Positions 35,882-45,433 of a stretch of 51,317 nucleotides of DNA are shown here, in pieces. Position 1 is the first letter of the stretch; each line of letters begins with the position of its first letter. The stretch spans positions 64,001-115,317 of the forward strand of contig RPFO01000827.1 of the NCBI GenBank assembly GCA_009746045.1, in the 5' to 3' direction. The notes under the pieces are model-generated. The model did no database searches, was not told where the DNA came from, and worked only from the letters and a program-made list of their open reading frames with translations. Source of the DNA: Mesostigma viride (taxonomy: Eukaryota; Streptophyta; Mesostigmatophyceae; Mesostigmatales; Mesostigmataceae). Position numbers and translations under genes: made by a program.

Positions 35882-36921
35882 ATGGCCTCCGCGGTGCGCG
35901 CCTGTCTCGTCGCGCCGGCCGGGCGCGGACCCCGCGCGGCGGCGAACGAGCGTCCGGACAAGTGGGTGTGCGTGGGACGCAAGCCCCGATCGACGGAGCT
36001 GACCAAGGTGTACAATGAGGAGATCCTGCTGTACGCCCACAAGCGGAGGGGCGAGACGCTCGCCGTGAGGAACGCGTGTCCTCACCGCGGGGCGCGGTTG
36101 TCCCACAAGTGCAGGGTGGAGGACGGGTACGTCCGATGCGCGTACCACGGGATGTACTGGGGCGAGCAGAACAACGCCGACAACTATCTGGACGCGAAGG
36201 AGGACGCGGACCTGGTGTGGGTGAACGCCGGCGTGGGCGACGGGGATTCGACTCCGCCCACGATGCCCGAGTTCGAGGACGGCGGGTACAGGACGTTCTC
36301 GTACTCGACGTTCGTGGGCGCGCACCCGATGATCGTGATGGAGAACCTCTTGGACCACGCGCACCTTCAGCACGTGCACAGCGTGAAAATCGTGGACGCC
36401 AAGAGCACCGAGGTCGCGGCCGAGACGGGCCGGGACGGATCCGCGAGTCCCTTCGCGGGCAAGAGCGTGTACAGCTATCCCGTCACGGCCGACTTCGCGG
36501 GCCGCGTGCTGTTGGGACTCATGCCGGACGAGGGCAGGTCCCCGAGGCGCCCGCGAAGGGAGCCATGAGGGTCTCGGTCGACAACGAGTTTTATCTGCCG
36601 TACACGGCGAGCCTGCGCTTCCGGATATCCGGTCACGAGAAGCCCGCGTTCGTGCTGTGGTTCAGCGTGCAGCCCTACGAGGCGGACAGGTCCCGCGTCA
36701 CGTGCCGCGTGTCCCGCAACATCCTGACGGACCCCGCGTGGGACTTCTTGTTCTGGCTGGTCAACGTCCTGCCGCTGAAGGAGGACGACGACATCGTCTC
36801 GAACGTCGTCGCGGAGGATTGGTGGCGCAACCGCCTGACCCCCGCCGACGCGTTCGTGAAGCTGTACAGGGACCGCATGGAGGAGGTGTACGGCATCGTG
36901 TTCCCCGAGCCGTTCGCGTGA
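35882..36921 (+). CDS. Rieske non-heme iron oxygenase, frameshifted
   Basis: ATG 35882; CCTATAATAG lies 9-18 nt upstream. The Rieske [2Fe-2S] ligands are visible: C66-P-H68 and C86-AY-H89 (ACPHRGARL, RCAYHGMYWG). The catalytic mononuclear iron motif E-x3-D-x2-H-x4-H is complete (E154, D158, H161, H166 in MENLLDHAHLQHVHS). Near 36533, in GAGGGCAGG, a missing base shifts the frame; the rest (VSVDNEFYLPYTASLRF, VLWFSVQPYEADRSRVTCRV, NILTDPAWDFLFWLVNVLP) is the oxygenase beta-rich domain and C-terminal helix. About 346 residues, the size of terminal oxygenases acting on aromatic, pigment or sterol substrates. Substrate cannot be told. It needs an external reductase. Rarely noted in giant viruses. 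Confidence 0.88.
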
Positions 36922-37108
36922 CCGTTCGCGCGCGGTGCTAGCTAGAGTTCTACGCCGCGATCGTGTGTGTACTGTTGGGAAGACTCTCGCACATCGTCGA
37001 CTCATCGTGAACGAATTTATTGATGAATAAAATTTACTTAATACAAAACTACTTGCATGCAGTCTTGTTTGGAAATGTCTACCTTGAACTATTTCGGTAT
37101 GTTTCGGC

Positions 37109-37987
37109 TTACGCCCTCAGCCTCTTGGCGGCCGGCGCGCACCCGATCGCCGCGCGGTCGTGCGCGCGGTTGGCCTCCATGACCTGCTCGTTCGCGATCC
37201 GCGCCTTCTTGTCCACCGGCTGGAGAGCCATCGCGTGCAGTCCGCAGTTGGAGGAGAGAATGGCGAAATGTTTTTCCGTTTCCTGAATCGATCGGATCGG
37301 GTCGGCGCCGTTGCGCACCTGTGTCTCGTGCACGGAGTTCATGAACGCGACTCCCATGCTCATGGGGGGGAGGAAGATGTTTCTCGTGCCCTCACCCTTC
37401 TTCAGCCCGTGGTGAGCGCGGTACTGCCCCGTGTTCATCCCCGTTATGGCGCGGTTGACGCTGTTGTTCACGATGGCGCACGTCCGCCCCATATCCTCCC
37501 TGGGAGTGACCGCCGCGATGGCGGCCATGTGCGATTTGGTCGTCTCGCATGACTTGATGCGAGGGTGTTCCTTGACGGCGACGATTCCGTTCTCCGCGTC
37601 CTTGGCATCGGCGCGGGCGTTGATGTCGTCGGCCAACGACCGGTCCGCGTCCAGGTACCTCTCGTTGAGGATTGAAAGCCTGTCGCGGAATTGGGCCGCG
37701 ATCCTGCCGGGGAGCAGCATAAGGATCTTGGACAGACCCTTCCGATCCGTAACTGGGGTGTTTCGCTGCCCCGAACCGGGGAATTTGCGGTTGTCGGTGG
37801 CACCGACAAGCTCGGGGTTGGCTTTCTGGACTGCGGACCATGCATCCCGCGGGTTCTTAAAGCCGATGCATGCCAATACATCAAAAACGGATATTTTGCT
37901 GTCTTCCGTCACGCGGATCTTGCCCTTGAATGCGGGGTCGTCATCGGCCCCGTCGGCCGGGGTCAGGTAGCGGACAACGATGGACAT
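37109..37987 (-). CDS. BRO-N-like family protein C
   Basis: ATG 37987 (MSIVVRYLTPADGADDDP). N-terminal domain GKIRVTEDSKISVFDVLACI, FPGSGQRNTPVTDRKGLSK, LMLLPGRIAAQFRDRLSIL, RYLDADRSLADDINARADA; C-terminal MNTGQYRAHHGLKKGEGTR and HAMALQPVDKKARIANEQV. Close to copy A in sequence. 292 residues, frame intact. TTTATGC/CATAAATACC at about 38100 is the likely TATA, with a leader of about 110 bp shared with truncated copy D. Confidence 0.82.
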   Translation of the reverse strand: MSIVVRYLTPADGADDDPAFKGKIRVTEDSKISVFDVLACIGFKNPRDAWSAVQKANPELVGATDNRKFPGSGQRNTPVTDRKGLSKILMLLPGRIAAQFRDRLSILNERYLDADRSLADDINARADAKDAENGIVAVKEHPRIKSCETTKSHMAAIAAVTPREDMGRTCAIVNNSVNRAITGMNTGQYRAHHGLKKGEGTRNIFLPPMSMGVAFMNSVHETQVRNGADPIRSIQETEKHFAILSSNCGLHAMALQPVDKKARIANEQVMEANRAHDRAAIGCAPAAKRLRA

Positions 37988-38107
37988 GGTTGACAGGTTC
38001 GGTGTCCGCTCGGACTTTAGGACGTGATTAATGTCTCGTGGTCCGCGAGAGACCGTCGACGATGCGTCGAAGAGCACGTCCGTTTGATAGATCATTCCGG
38101 TATTTAT

Positions 38108-38158
38108 GCGGTCAACCGAGCCGCGTCGTGACACGGGACCGTCCGATCGACACGTTTG
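38108..38158 (+). repeat. 51-bp repeat upstream of BRO-like copy C
   Basis: GCGGTCAACCGAGCCGCGTC through GACCGTCCGATCGACACGTTTG. It recurs at 40428-40478 upstream of copy D, beyond the inserted element, showing that a gene plus its 5' region was tandemly duplicated. Confidence 0.8.
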
Positions 38159-38167
38159 GACTACCAG

Positions 38168-38506
38168 TCAGCGCCCGGACAGAAAACCTGATGAAAGCCT
38201 GATGCGGAAATGGGCCGTGATCTTGCCAGGGAGCAGCATTATGATCTCGGAAAGACCGTCTTGGTCGGTCACGGGTGTTTCGTTTTGCCCTCTCCCCGGG
38301 AACTTCAAGGAGTTAACGAGCGTAGCGGCCTCGGGATGCTCCTTGAGAAGCCTTGGCCGATACACTCTAGGCTGTGAGATGCCGATAGCAGCCATCGCGT
38401 CATACACAGAAATTCTGCCGTCGTCCGTCACGCGGATCTTGCCCTTGAAGCCCGGGTCATCTTCCGCCCCGTCGGCCGGGGTCAAGTAGCGGACAACGCT
38501 CGACAT
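38168..38506 (-). pseudogene. BRO-N-like family copy D, truncated
   Basis: ATG 38506 (MSSVVRYLTPADGAEDDPG). Only the N-terminal domain remains (GKIRVTDDGRISVYDAMAAI, FPGRGQNETPVTDQDGLSE, IIMLLPGKITAHFRIRL); a stop at 38168 ends it at 112 residues where copies A-C continue for another 180 or more. It arose by tandem duplication with copy C, and its promoter is interrupted by the 1.77-kb element. It could still make a small BRO-N domain, which might interfere with the full-length copies. Confidence 0.75.
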
Positions 38507-38654
38507 CGTCGATAGCTGTGAAAACAACTGGGATGTCTGGACAGGTTTGGTGTCCTCTTGGACTTTTGGATGTGGTTCGTGTCTCGCGATCCGCGAGCGA
38601 TCGTGACAATGCGTCGACGAGCACGCCCGTTTGATAGTCCGGTTTGGTATTTAG

Positions 38655-40423
38655 TGTCCAAAAACCAAATGTCCTCATTTGAGGACATAGTCCTCGTTTG
38701 AGACGGGGGGGTCAGGGGGGCGGTTTTGGCGCCAAAGTTGGTCCTGAGGATCCCTGGTGGGTTTTGGCGCGAAACTGGGATAGGTACTGAGCGCGCCAAG
38801 CCCCCGGGGTCGACAGGGGCCGACCGTACCTGGAAAATATGAGGCGAGGAAAAGTACCTACTACAGCAAGAACGTTGCAATGTAATCGAGCATTTTGTCG
38901 AGTGACGGCTATGGGGTCGTTCCAGTTCTGAGGCTTGCCTGAACGTTATAGGCCATTATTTTGCCCCGAATGAAGACAGAACTTTAGATCATCATCTAGT
39001 CATTTCGAAGATGCTGCTTTTGACGTGCAGGTGCTTTGTATATGTCGAAAATATTGTTCATGAACGGATTTTGGCATCGTTGAAGAAAATCTGGAAGCTA
39101 CGTAGATGGCATGATAGGTCAGTATGCAGTTCGGTTTTACAATTTCTTTTTCCGCCCAGTAGCTGCGGATATCGCGAGTATGGGTTATGGTACGCTTCTG
39201 GGTTAATGGGCGACCCGGGCAACAGAGGGACCTGGGCAGTTAGATGGGTCAAAGAGTCTCCATTTTTTCGTCGTGATATCGCAGTCACGCCTGGCGAAAA
39301 CCACGGCGAGCGCGAGCCATATTTTACTTTTGCCGCAAGGCTGGGTGCTTCCCGGGCGTCACCGTCCTTTAATATATATTTCTTGAGCTGTCCCGCGCAG
39401 CTGGCGGCCTGGGCGCACGTCAAGAACAAGGTTCCGGATGTCATCCGCAACCGCATCGTTCTAAATAAGCGTGTCAAGAGTATCGTAGCTTATAACCCCC
39501 GCAGACTTAATGATTCCGGTTCTTTTCAATGCCCAACGTCGTGGTTGTGATTACGCCTATGTCCGGGGAACTTAAAGGAAGTTTGCTGGGTAATGCTTTC
39601 TTTTCCCGTGGTGTCACTGAAAAGGTAAACGGCCTTGCGTCGTCAAAACAGCAGCAAGTAGAAGTCACTGTGCTTAGTTGCAATGTGGTAGTTTGATTTA
39701 ACACATATACTGCCTTGTTGCTGAAAACTTTTTCAAGGCTTGCTGGGATGTTGCCCATATGTTTCTAACGCTTAACCTCATGTCCAAGTGAGCTAGACTG
39801 GCTTGGAAACTTGAGCTTTTCATGCTTACATTGTGCTTGTATTGCTATTTGTGCCTCTTTGCAGTATCTGCTTCATATATGATTGAAGGCTTCAGCATCA
39901 TTGTCGAGCACCGTGGTGGCAGCCAAGCCTCCAATAACGATCACAGACCTAACCTTGGCAAGTATTTGCTTCTTATTTCATTCTTTGGACTGAGCTAGCT
40001 TTGAGCTAGCTTTACACCTGCTATTTGGCCTGCACCATGGTCCCTGGCTGCCAGTTACATTTTGTGCCCCCCCCGGCAGGCTGCAGGGTCTAGGATAGCG
40101 AGGGTGTAATGTAGACATGTTGTGGGCACCTTGGGTGCATTTTCAGGACCAGCCATGACCTGGCCCTGCCTTCTTTCTGGGCATATTGTTGACTTGAGTG
40201 CTTGTTGGTCACTCGCGTAGCGACCCCCCTGCATTCATAAATCGTAAACAATTATACAATGAGCATATTTCATGGATGTTAAGCATCGCAACTCTTGAAC
40301 ATATCATAAATGAACATGGTTCCATGCCGTACCCATGGATATGTTGAAATGTGTGAGTTATTACAAATGGTATCCATGCTTAAAAATGTCCTCATATGAG
40401 GACATTTTCTTGGTGATTAGACA
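38655..40423. mobile_element. 1.77-kb DNA element with inverted repeats and TTAG duplication
   Basis: Ends TGTCCAAAAACC (left) and, complemented, TGTCTAATCACC (right). Both are followed within 20 bp by the palindrome TGTCCTCATNTGAGGACA, giving terminal inverted repeats of about 35-40 bp. TTAG at 38651-38654 and 40424-40427 is the probable target duplication: the uninterrupted duplicate at 38098 reads TTAT at the same place. Lower in GC than its surroundings. One 179-codon frame at 39011-39550 shows no transposase motif. Four-base TTAN duplications occur in PiggyBac and Kolobok-type elements; class unproven, and the element may be non-autonomous. I see no other gene in it. Confidence 0.75.
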
Positions 40424-40427
40424 TTAG

Positions 40428-40478
40428 GCGGTCGAACGGGCCGCATCGTGACATGGGACCGTCCGATCGACACGTTTG
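40428..40478 (+). repeat. 51-bp repeat, copy beyond the inserted element
   Basis: Matches 38108-38158 with a handful of differences. It was originally adjacent to 38650 in the promoter of copy D, before the element inserted. Confidence 0.8.
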
Positions 40479-40484
40479 ATTAAA

Positions 40485-40859
40485 CTAACGCCGCGCGGCG
40501 AGACGGGCCGACCGCCGCGGGCCGACGGCGACCGCGGGGGCCGTCGAAGCGGGTGCCGGCGTCTTCTTCCTCGCAGGCTTCCTCGTCCTCGTCTTCGTGC
40601 CGGATTTCGACTTGGACCGAGCGATCGGGTTGCCGCTCGCCTTCCGTCTCGACCGATACGCGGCGTCCCGGCGGGCCTTCGCCTCCTTCACTCTCGCGAA
40701 ATATCTCTCCACCACCTCCCTGGCGATGGCTTCCACGCCGTACCTGCGCACCTGACTCAACTCCATGCACTCGGCGACGGACCCCTGCCTCCTGTTCGCG
40801 GGCTTCTTGCCCATACCGCAGTACACTTCGCTCCTCGTCTTGCTCCTGGTCTTCGCCAT
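40485..40859 (-). CDS. Small basic NCLDV-type protein (YCG...QVRRYG motif)
   Basis: ATG 40859 (MAKTRSKTRSEVYCGMGKK). The block YCGMGKKPANRRQGSVAEC followed by MELSQVRRYGVEAI is a small motif widespread in giant viruses (Y-C-G, R-x-G-S-x2-E-C, Q-V-R-x-Y-G). It recurs twice in the protein at 50377. A helix with many charges follows, then a Lys/Arg/Ala/Pro-rich tail (GTKTRTRKPARKKTPAPAS) like a nuclear or DNA-binding tail. Function unknown. Confidence 0.78.
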   Translation of the reverse strand: MAKTRSKTRSEVYCGMGKKPANRRQGSVAECMELSQVRRYGVEAIAREVVERYFARVKEAKARRDAAYRSRRKASGNPIARSKSKSGTKTRTRKPARKKTPAPASTAPAVAVGPRRSARLAARR

Positions 40860-41052
40860 CCTGATACCTACGAGCGACACGCCGCGTTATACCTGACCGA
40901 TAGATATTATTGCATATTGCATTTGTGCATTGGACACGAGAGACACGGAATGATTCGAATTCATTTTCATTACAATGTACGAATTATGATTACAAATTGC
41001 GTGCGACACTGTCCCGCGTGCTCGGCCGCTAGGGCCGGCGGTCCGGACCGTC

Positions 41053-41771
41053 TCACTGAGGTCCGCTGACGTCCTCGTCGCGGTTCTCCTCCTCCTCCTC
41101 CGGCTCCTTGAGCGGCCGCTCGAGGAAGTTGTACCCGTCGCTCAGACGGTTATTCGAAAAGAACTGCACGGACTTGACCACGGGCGTGCAGCCGAAGTTC
41201 TTGTCCATGAACCACATGCGCGTGACCTCGAAGATGACCTGCACCTCGCACCCCTTGGGCACGTCGAAGCCGGTCGCGGGGGTCTTGTTCTCGTCGAAGA
41301 ACGCGCACTCGAACTTGTTGTTGCGGAAGGGGACCGAGCACTTGAACGTGGGGGGGTACCCCTGCTCGGGCTTGGTCGTGGGCTTGATGGCGGACGTGTA
41401 GAACGCGTCGATCAGGTCCCTGGTCATTTTCTTGTTGAACCACGCCTGGCTCTTGTCGTGGGACATCTCCTTGTTCTTCTCGTCGAACCGCGACCACGCG
41501 GCGTAAAACTTCTCGTTGTCGGTCCCCTTGACGGTGTAGTCGTCGAAGGACAGCTGCAGGGTGTACTTGGGCGGCTGGTTCTTGCCCTCGAAGCAGCTGA
41601 TGCCGAAGGGCGCGCGCATGCGCGGGGTCTGGATGTGCATGCGCCCGTTGGGGCTCCTGCCGTCCTTGTCGTAGTTGATGTACACGGAGAGACCCCCGAG
41701 GCCGTGCGCTTGGGGACGTTGTACACGACCTTGGAGGCGTCGAAGTCGTCGAAGAAGACGATGCTAGACAT
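41053..41771 (-). CDS. Conserved NCLDV protein, DUF5871-like, putative ssDNA-binding, frameshifted
   Basis: True start MSSIVFFDDFDASKVVYNV at 41771; a one-base shift near 41690 joins it to YINYDKDGRSPNGRMHIQTP. The phrase IQTPRMRAPFGISCF, then KYTLQLSFDDYTV and TRMWFMDKNFGCTPVVKSVQ, match a conserved family of chloroviruses and mimiviruses that I recall as DUF5871, sometimes annotated as single-stranded DNA-binding. Acidic tail (EPEEEEENRDEDVSG) as in many SSBs. About 238 residues. Role in replication is from the family annotation, not proven here. TATA at 42002-41996 and a leader of about 225 bp. Confidence 0.75.
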
Positions 41772-41995
41772 TTCGGATGTCCTTTGGTCCGGATCGGGTG
41801 CGCGAAGGCGAGATGGGTGTCCGGTGCGTTCGGAGTTCCTCCGATTCCTTGTGGACAGACGGATCGTCCGAGGGTGCTTGGGTTCCGGGGCTTGGAGGAC
41901 GTGTGGGATGTCCTGAGGTGCTTGGGTGACTCGGGAGAGTCTTGAGGCTTACTGAGAACGGAGAGAAGATGAGGGGCGTTTGGAACGCGCCCGGG

Positions 41996-42002
41996 TTTTA
42001 TA
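41996..42002 (-). promoter_or_regulatory. TATA box overlapping HNH stop codon
   Basis: TATAAAA on the minus strand (GGTATAAAACCCGGG) overlaps the TAA of the HNH gene and precedes the gene at 41771 by about 225 bp. The leader has repeated GGATGTCC, GTGTCC and GATGTCCTGAGG words. Confidence 0.5.
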
Positions 42003-42621
42003 CCGCGTCGGCCCACCTCTCCACTCGGCGAACGATCTCCTCGCCGTCGATCCTGCGCCGATCCGACGGCGTTTCGTCGTCCCGTACCGACGTGTCGGCC
42101 GTGCCGATCGTGTCGGCCGTGCCGATCGCGTCGGACGCGTCGGTCGCGTCGGCCGTACCGATCGCGTCGTCCGCATCGGCGCGGAAAGCGGCCAGAGCCT
42201 TCGAGAAGCGGTACAGCGTTTCCACGGGGCAACCGAGCTTCATGTGGTACACGCGGTAGCACACGAGGCGGACGTTGCTGGCCGCGTACCCCTTGGACGG
42301 ATCGATGAGGTCGACCGCGGCCGAATCGTCGTGGCGCGGCTCGCCCGCCCGCGGCGCCTCGTGGGACATGGCCAGGCCCGTCAGGCGACACCGGCCGCCC
42401 TGCCGCTTCCACATGTCCGCGAGCTCCTTCACCGTCAGGGACACTTTCTTCCCCCGGCCGTGGCCTCGCGCGTTCGAGATGCTCTTCAGCTGGTGGCGGA
42501 AGTAGCCCTCGAGCGTCGACCGCTGGCGCCGGACGGCCTCGAGTTTGTCCCCGGGCCCGAAACCCTTGCGTTCCTCGTCCGTCGGCTCGAACCCGTGACC
42601 GTGCGCGCGATCCAGTGCCAT
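41998..42621 (-). CDS. HNH-type endonuclease-like protein
   Basis: ATG 42621 (MALDRAHGHGFEPTDEERK). Central HNH-like signature: MWKRQGGRCRLTGLAMSHE, then AAVDLIDPSKGYAASNVRL followed by VCYRVYHMKLG. The C-x2-TG knuckle, the D-P-x-K-G-Y...N-V-R-L-V pattern and the helix after it are the usual layout of giant-virus HNH proteins. The usual Asp-Arg before it is DDSAAVDLID, so the catalytic His cannot be fixed by eye. The tail has repeats of AIGTADAT type. Might act in DNA repair or be a selfish nuclease. Confidence 0.72.
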   Translation of the reverse strand: MALDRAHGHGFEPTDEERKGFGPGDKLEAVRRQRSTLEGYFRHQLKSISNARGHGRGKKVSLTVKELADMWKRQGGRCRLTGLAMSHEAPRAGEPRHDDSAAVDLIDPSKGYAASNVRLVCYRVYHMKLGCPVETLYRFSKALAAFRADADDAIGTADATDASDAIGTADTIGTADTSVRDDETPSDRRRIDGEEIVRRVERWADAV

Positions 42622-42680
42622 GGCCGCGATAGACGCGCGGTCGGATCCTCGTGATGGACGGAGACAAGTTTCGGGCCCGT

Positions 42681-44067
42681 TCAGCCGCACAAGGCGACCC
42701 CCCGACGCCGGTCCGCGCCGCCGCACGGGAGGGTGCGGACGCGCGGCTTGCACACGGCGGACCCGGGCGCGGTGGATCGCAGGAATTTCGAGAACTTGGA
42801 CGCGCGGTCCAGGTGGTACGTGGCGATGATCTTGCGCGCCGCGTCGGATCGCGGGCGGTTGGCGGCGAAGGACGCCGCGCCTATGATGTGGGAAGGCGCC
42901 GGGGCCGCGGTCTGCGTCCCCACGGCCGCCGTCGACGCCTTGACGCCTCCTTCGCGCCTCCTGGGCTTGTCCGAGGACCGGGGCCGAATGGCTCGCTCGC
43001 ATGGCGCGCGCCTTATCGGCCGCCAGTTTCAGCAAGTTGAAGGTCCCGACCGTCCCGTGGGTCACCGCGTCCTGGAGCGACCCGAAGGCGCTCACGATCC
43101 TCTCCCGATCGCTCGGCGCGAGCGACGTCGCGACGACCTCGCGGAGTTCCTCCAGGGTCATTTTGGCGATGTCGGTCGCCGGAATCTTGGGGTTCGTCAG
43201 ACGAGCGATGTTGAAGAGGCGGGCGTGCGAACTCGTGTCGCGGAGGGCGGCCTCCGTCAGCGCCGTCGTGACGGCCGTCACGATCTCGTCCGACACCATC
43301 GCGCACAGGTTCGGCTTCGTGGCCCCGTGGAGGAGGTCCTTGGGGATCGTCGGGTGCAAGTAGGACGCGAGTTCCACCGCCTCCGACTTGGTCATTTTCT
43401 TCGCCAAGCCCTGCGAACAGTTCGCCATGTACGCGTTCGACGAGGAGAACCACGAGCCGGTCCGCAGTTCCGGGCGAGTCGAAGGGAAGCCGGCCTTCTC
43501 GAGGGTCTTCGCGAACTTCGCGCTCGCTTCCGCGGTCACGGGCGGCGGGTCGGCGCGGAGGGCCGCCAGCGCTTCGGTAAGAGTCCCGACCCCCTTGGAG
43601 GCTGTCGCGGGCCAAGCGGTCGACCGGGGGTCCACTCAGACTTGGCGAGCCAGGACGCCGGGATCTCGTTCTTCGCCTCGAAGGCGTAGCTGCCCCCGCT
43701 CGACTTGTCCTTCGCGAGCTGCTTGGTCCAGTAATCGATGGTCGGGGTGCTCTTGGCCGCCGCTACGGACGACGAGTACGGCGTGTACGTGTACGTGTCG
43801 CGGGCGGCGGTCGTGGCGACCGGTTGCGCGTAGTAGGAGGTCGACTTCCGATCGGCCTCTCGACTCGCCGCGGCCCGCGCGTACAAATCGGTGAGAGCCG
43901 CGGCGTCGTATTCCTCGGCCGCGTGCGCGGGCGACGAGGACGGTCCTCCGCCCGCGATGTTCCGCAGGAGCATTTCTCGGAACGTGTCTGTGAGGTCGCG
44001 TCCCCGCCTGGTCTGCGGCCTGTCTCATGTACGGCTCCAAATGGGCGTGCGACACCCTTCGACTCAT
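42681..44067 (-). CDS. Unknown protein, about 460 aa, multiple frameshifts
   Basis: Assembled from consecutive frames: MSRRVSHAHLEPYMRQAAD from 44067; shift near 44010 to DTFREMLLRNIAGGGPSS; RKSTSYYAQPVATTAARDTY and KNEIPASWLAKSE; shift near 43640 to GVGTLTEALAALRADPP, SSSNAYMANCSQGLAKKMT, PKIPATDIAKMTLEELREV; shift near 42995 to SHIIGAASFAANRPRSDAAR and RASKFSKFLRSTAPGSAVC, stop at 42681. Each break is one base. Helical middle domain; no recognised family. The rejected alternative is a long frame that runs on into the HNH gene. Probably a virion protein by size and composition, but this is a guess. Confidence 0.6.
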
Positions 44068-44117
44068 GGGCGCGTATTATAACCAATGCTAATATTTGAT
44101 TTCGGACCGACGGCGAG

Positions 44118-44528
44118 ATGAACGCGGTCGTGTTGAACGAGGACGACCCGTGCGTCACCCCGGCCGTCGTGCCCGTGGCCGGACGGTATCGCATCCTGTT
44201 GGGCATCCTGGGCACGAGCGCCACGACCGTGGTATCGCACGGACCGTGCGGGTACGAACTCGAATACGACGCGAACGCGCACAAGAAAAACCGCAAACTC
44301 AACGTGCACGCGAGCCTGGCGTTCGGGAAAGCCGTCTACGGCGACGCGATCGTCCGGAATTGCGACGGGGCCGCGTGGGATCTGCACGTCGCAAGCCGTG
44401 CGGTCGTTCGTGACGCGTCGGCGTGCATACTCGTGTGCATTTGTGCGCATTCGTGTATGTGTATGGGACAGTGTGTGTGTGCATACGCATTCGTGGGGCG
44501 CGAAACGGCGGAATCTTTATTGCGATAA
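44118..44528 (+). CDS. Hypothetical protein, up to 136 aa
   Basis: ATG 44118 (MNAVVLNEDDPCVTPAVVP). The first 95 residues look like a real small beta-rich domain (GRYRILLGILGTSATTVVS, RKLNVHASLAFGKAVYGDA). The last 40 (CILVCICAHSCMCMGQCVCA) are encoded by a GTGTGCAT/GTATGTGT-rich stretch (44420-44490) and are doubtful; a frameshift near 44395 to a stop at 44413 would remove them. Confidence 0.55.
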   Translation: MNAVVLNEDDPCVTPAVVPVAGRYRILLGILGTSATTVVSHGPCGYELEYDANAHKKNRKLNVHASLAFGKAVYGDAIVRNCDGAAWDLHVASRAVVRDASACILVCICAHSCMCMGQCVCAYAFVGRETAESLLR

Positions 44529-44548
44529 ATACGTGGGAGTCGTTCGGA

Positions 44549-45349
44549 TCACTTGGATTTGAAGGTCACGAACTTGTCTAGCGAGCACGACGGCTTTACG
44601 AGGGACTTGGTCCTCTTGACGCTCAGCGGGGCGGGAGGCTTGCCCCTCCGGACGGCCGCGTCCGCGCCGCCCTCGATCCTCTTCCGCGAGGGCTCCGCGT
44701 CTTTCTTCGTGGTCCTGGCCCGTTCGCTGATCTTGCGGGCGCAGTCCACCTGCTGTATGAACTCCATGTCGTACGGCGGCTCCTTCACCATGTGGATCTC
44801 GGTCCTGGTGGACGCCCGGAACTCCTCGACGGTCATGTACCCCCCGAACATTTTCAGACACGTGCGCGGGGGCGCCGTGATCACCCCGCGGAACTGCCGC
44901 GCGTCCCGTCGCGGGTTCATCTTCCACAGGCGGAGACACATGAGGAAGATGAACCCCGTGCGCCGCGCCGACTCGCCCCCCTGCCCCGAATCGGAGGTGT
45001 TGTACGCCTTGACGCAGCTGAAAGAGCAGAAGCACCCCTTCACCGTGAACCCCTTCCCTTCCCGGTACTTGATCGGCAGCGCGCAAGGCACCGTGTCGAA
45101 CGGGTGGCAGCACCACCAGCAGCAGGTGTCCACCCGCTCCGGCCACCCGGCGTGCCGCGTGCGGTCCAACAGGTCTAGCAACGGCTTCACTTGGAACACG
45201 CGGTGCGGCCCCGCGCGGTCGGTCACCGCGCCTTTTTCGGGACCCGCCTCCGCGTCCGTCTCCTCGTCCGACGCGTCCATCGGGACGGGATAATCGCGCT
45301 CCGAGACATCGTCCCCGTCCAGATACGCGTCGTCATCTGTGTAGGACAT
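44549..45349 (-). CDS. Late transcription factor VLTF2-like
   Basis: 266 residues, ATG 45349 (MSYTDDDAYLDGDDVSERD). Acidic N-terminus, then the VLTF2/MYM-type zinc module: TCCWWCCHPFDTVPCALPI, GFTVKGCFCSFSCVKAYN. These paired CxxC and FCSxxC-x-KAYN motifs are characteristic of the poxvirus A1-like family kept in most NCLDVs. C-terminal helical domain (LKMFGGYMTVEEFRASTRT) and a basic tail. It would act with VLTF3 (12317) on late promoters. Frame intact. Palindromic GACGTCCGGACGTC lies just upstream of the start. Confidence 0.88.
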   Translation of the reverse strand: MSYTDDDAYLDGDDVSERDYPVPMDASDEETDAEAGPEKGAVTDRAGPHRVFQVKPLLDLLDRTRHAGWPERVDTCCWWCCHPFDTVPCALPIKYREGKGFTVKGCFCSFSCVKAYNTSDSGQGGESARRTGFIFLMCLRLWKMNPRRDARQFRGVITAPPRTCLKMFGGYMTVEEFRASTRTEIHMVKEPPYDMEFIQQVDCARKISERARTTKKDAEPSRKRIEGGADAAVRRGKPPAPLSVKRTKSLVKPSCSLDKFVTFKSK

Positions 45350-45433
45350 TCGCGACGTCCGGACGTCCTTTCCGCGAATCGGTGAGTGAGAGCTCGCGCT
45401 CGCGAACCCCTTTCCCACGAGACGGGGCGATTT

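Noticed and set aside
39011-39550. Transposase of the TTAG-flanked element
   Set aside because: No DDE/DDD pattern, helix-turn-helix or zinc motif visible; composition is not clearly coding.
41998-43635. One long protein joining the unknown gene and the HNH gene
   Set aside because: The middle of that frame (about 42650-42990) is Arg/Gly/Pro-rich nonsense; sensible frames end at 42681 and restart at the ATG 42621.
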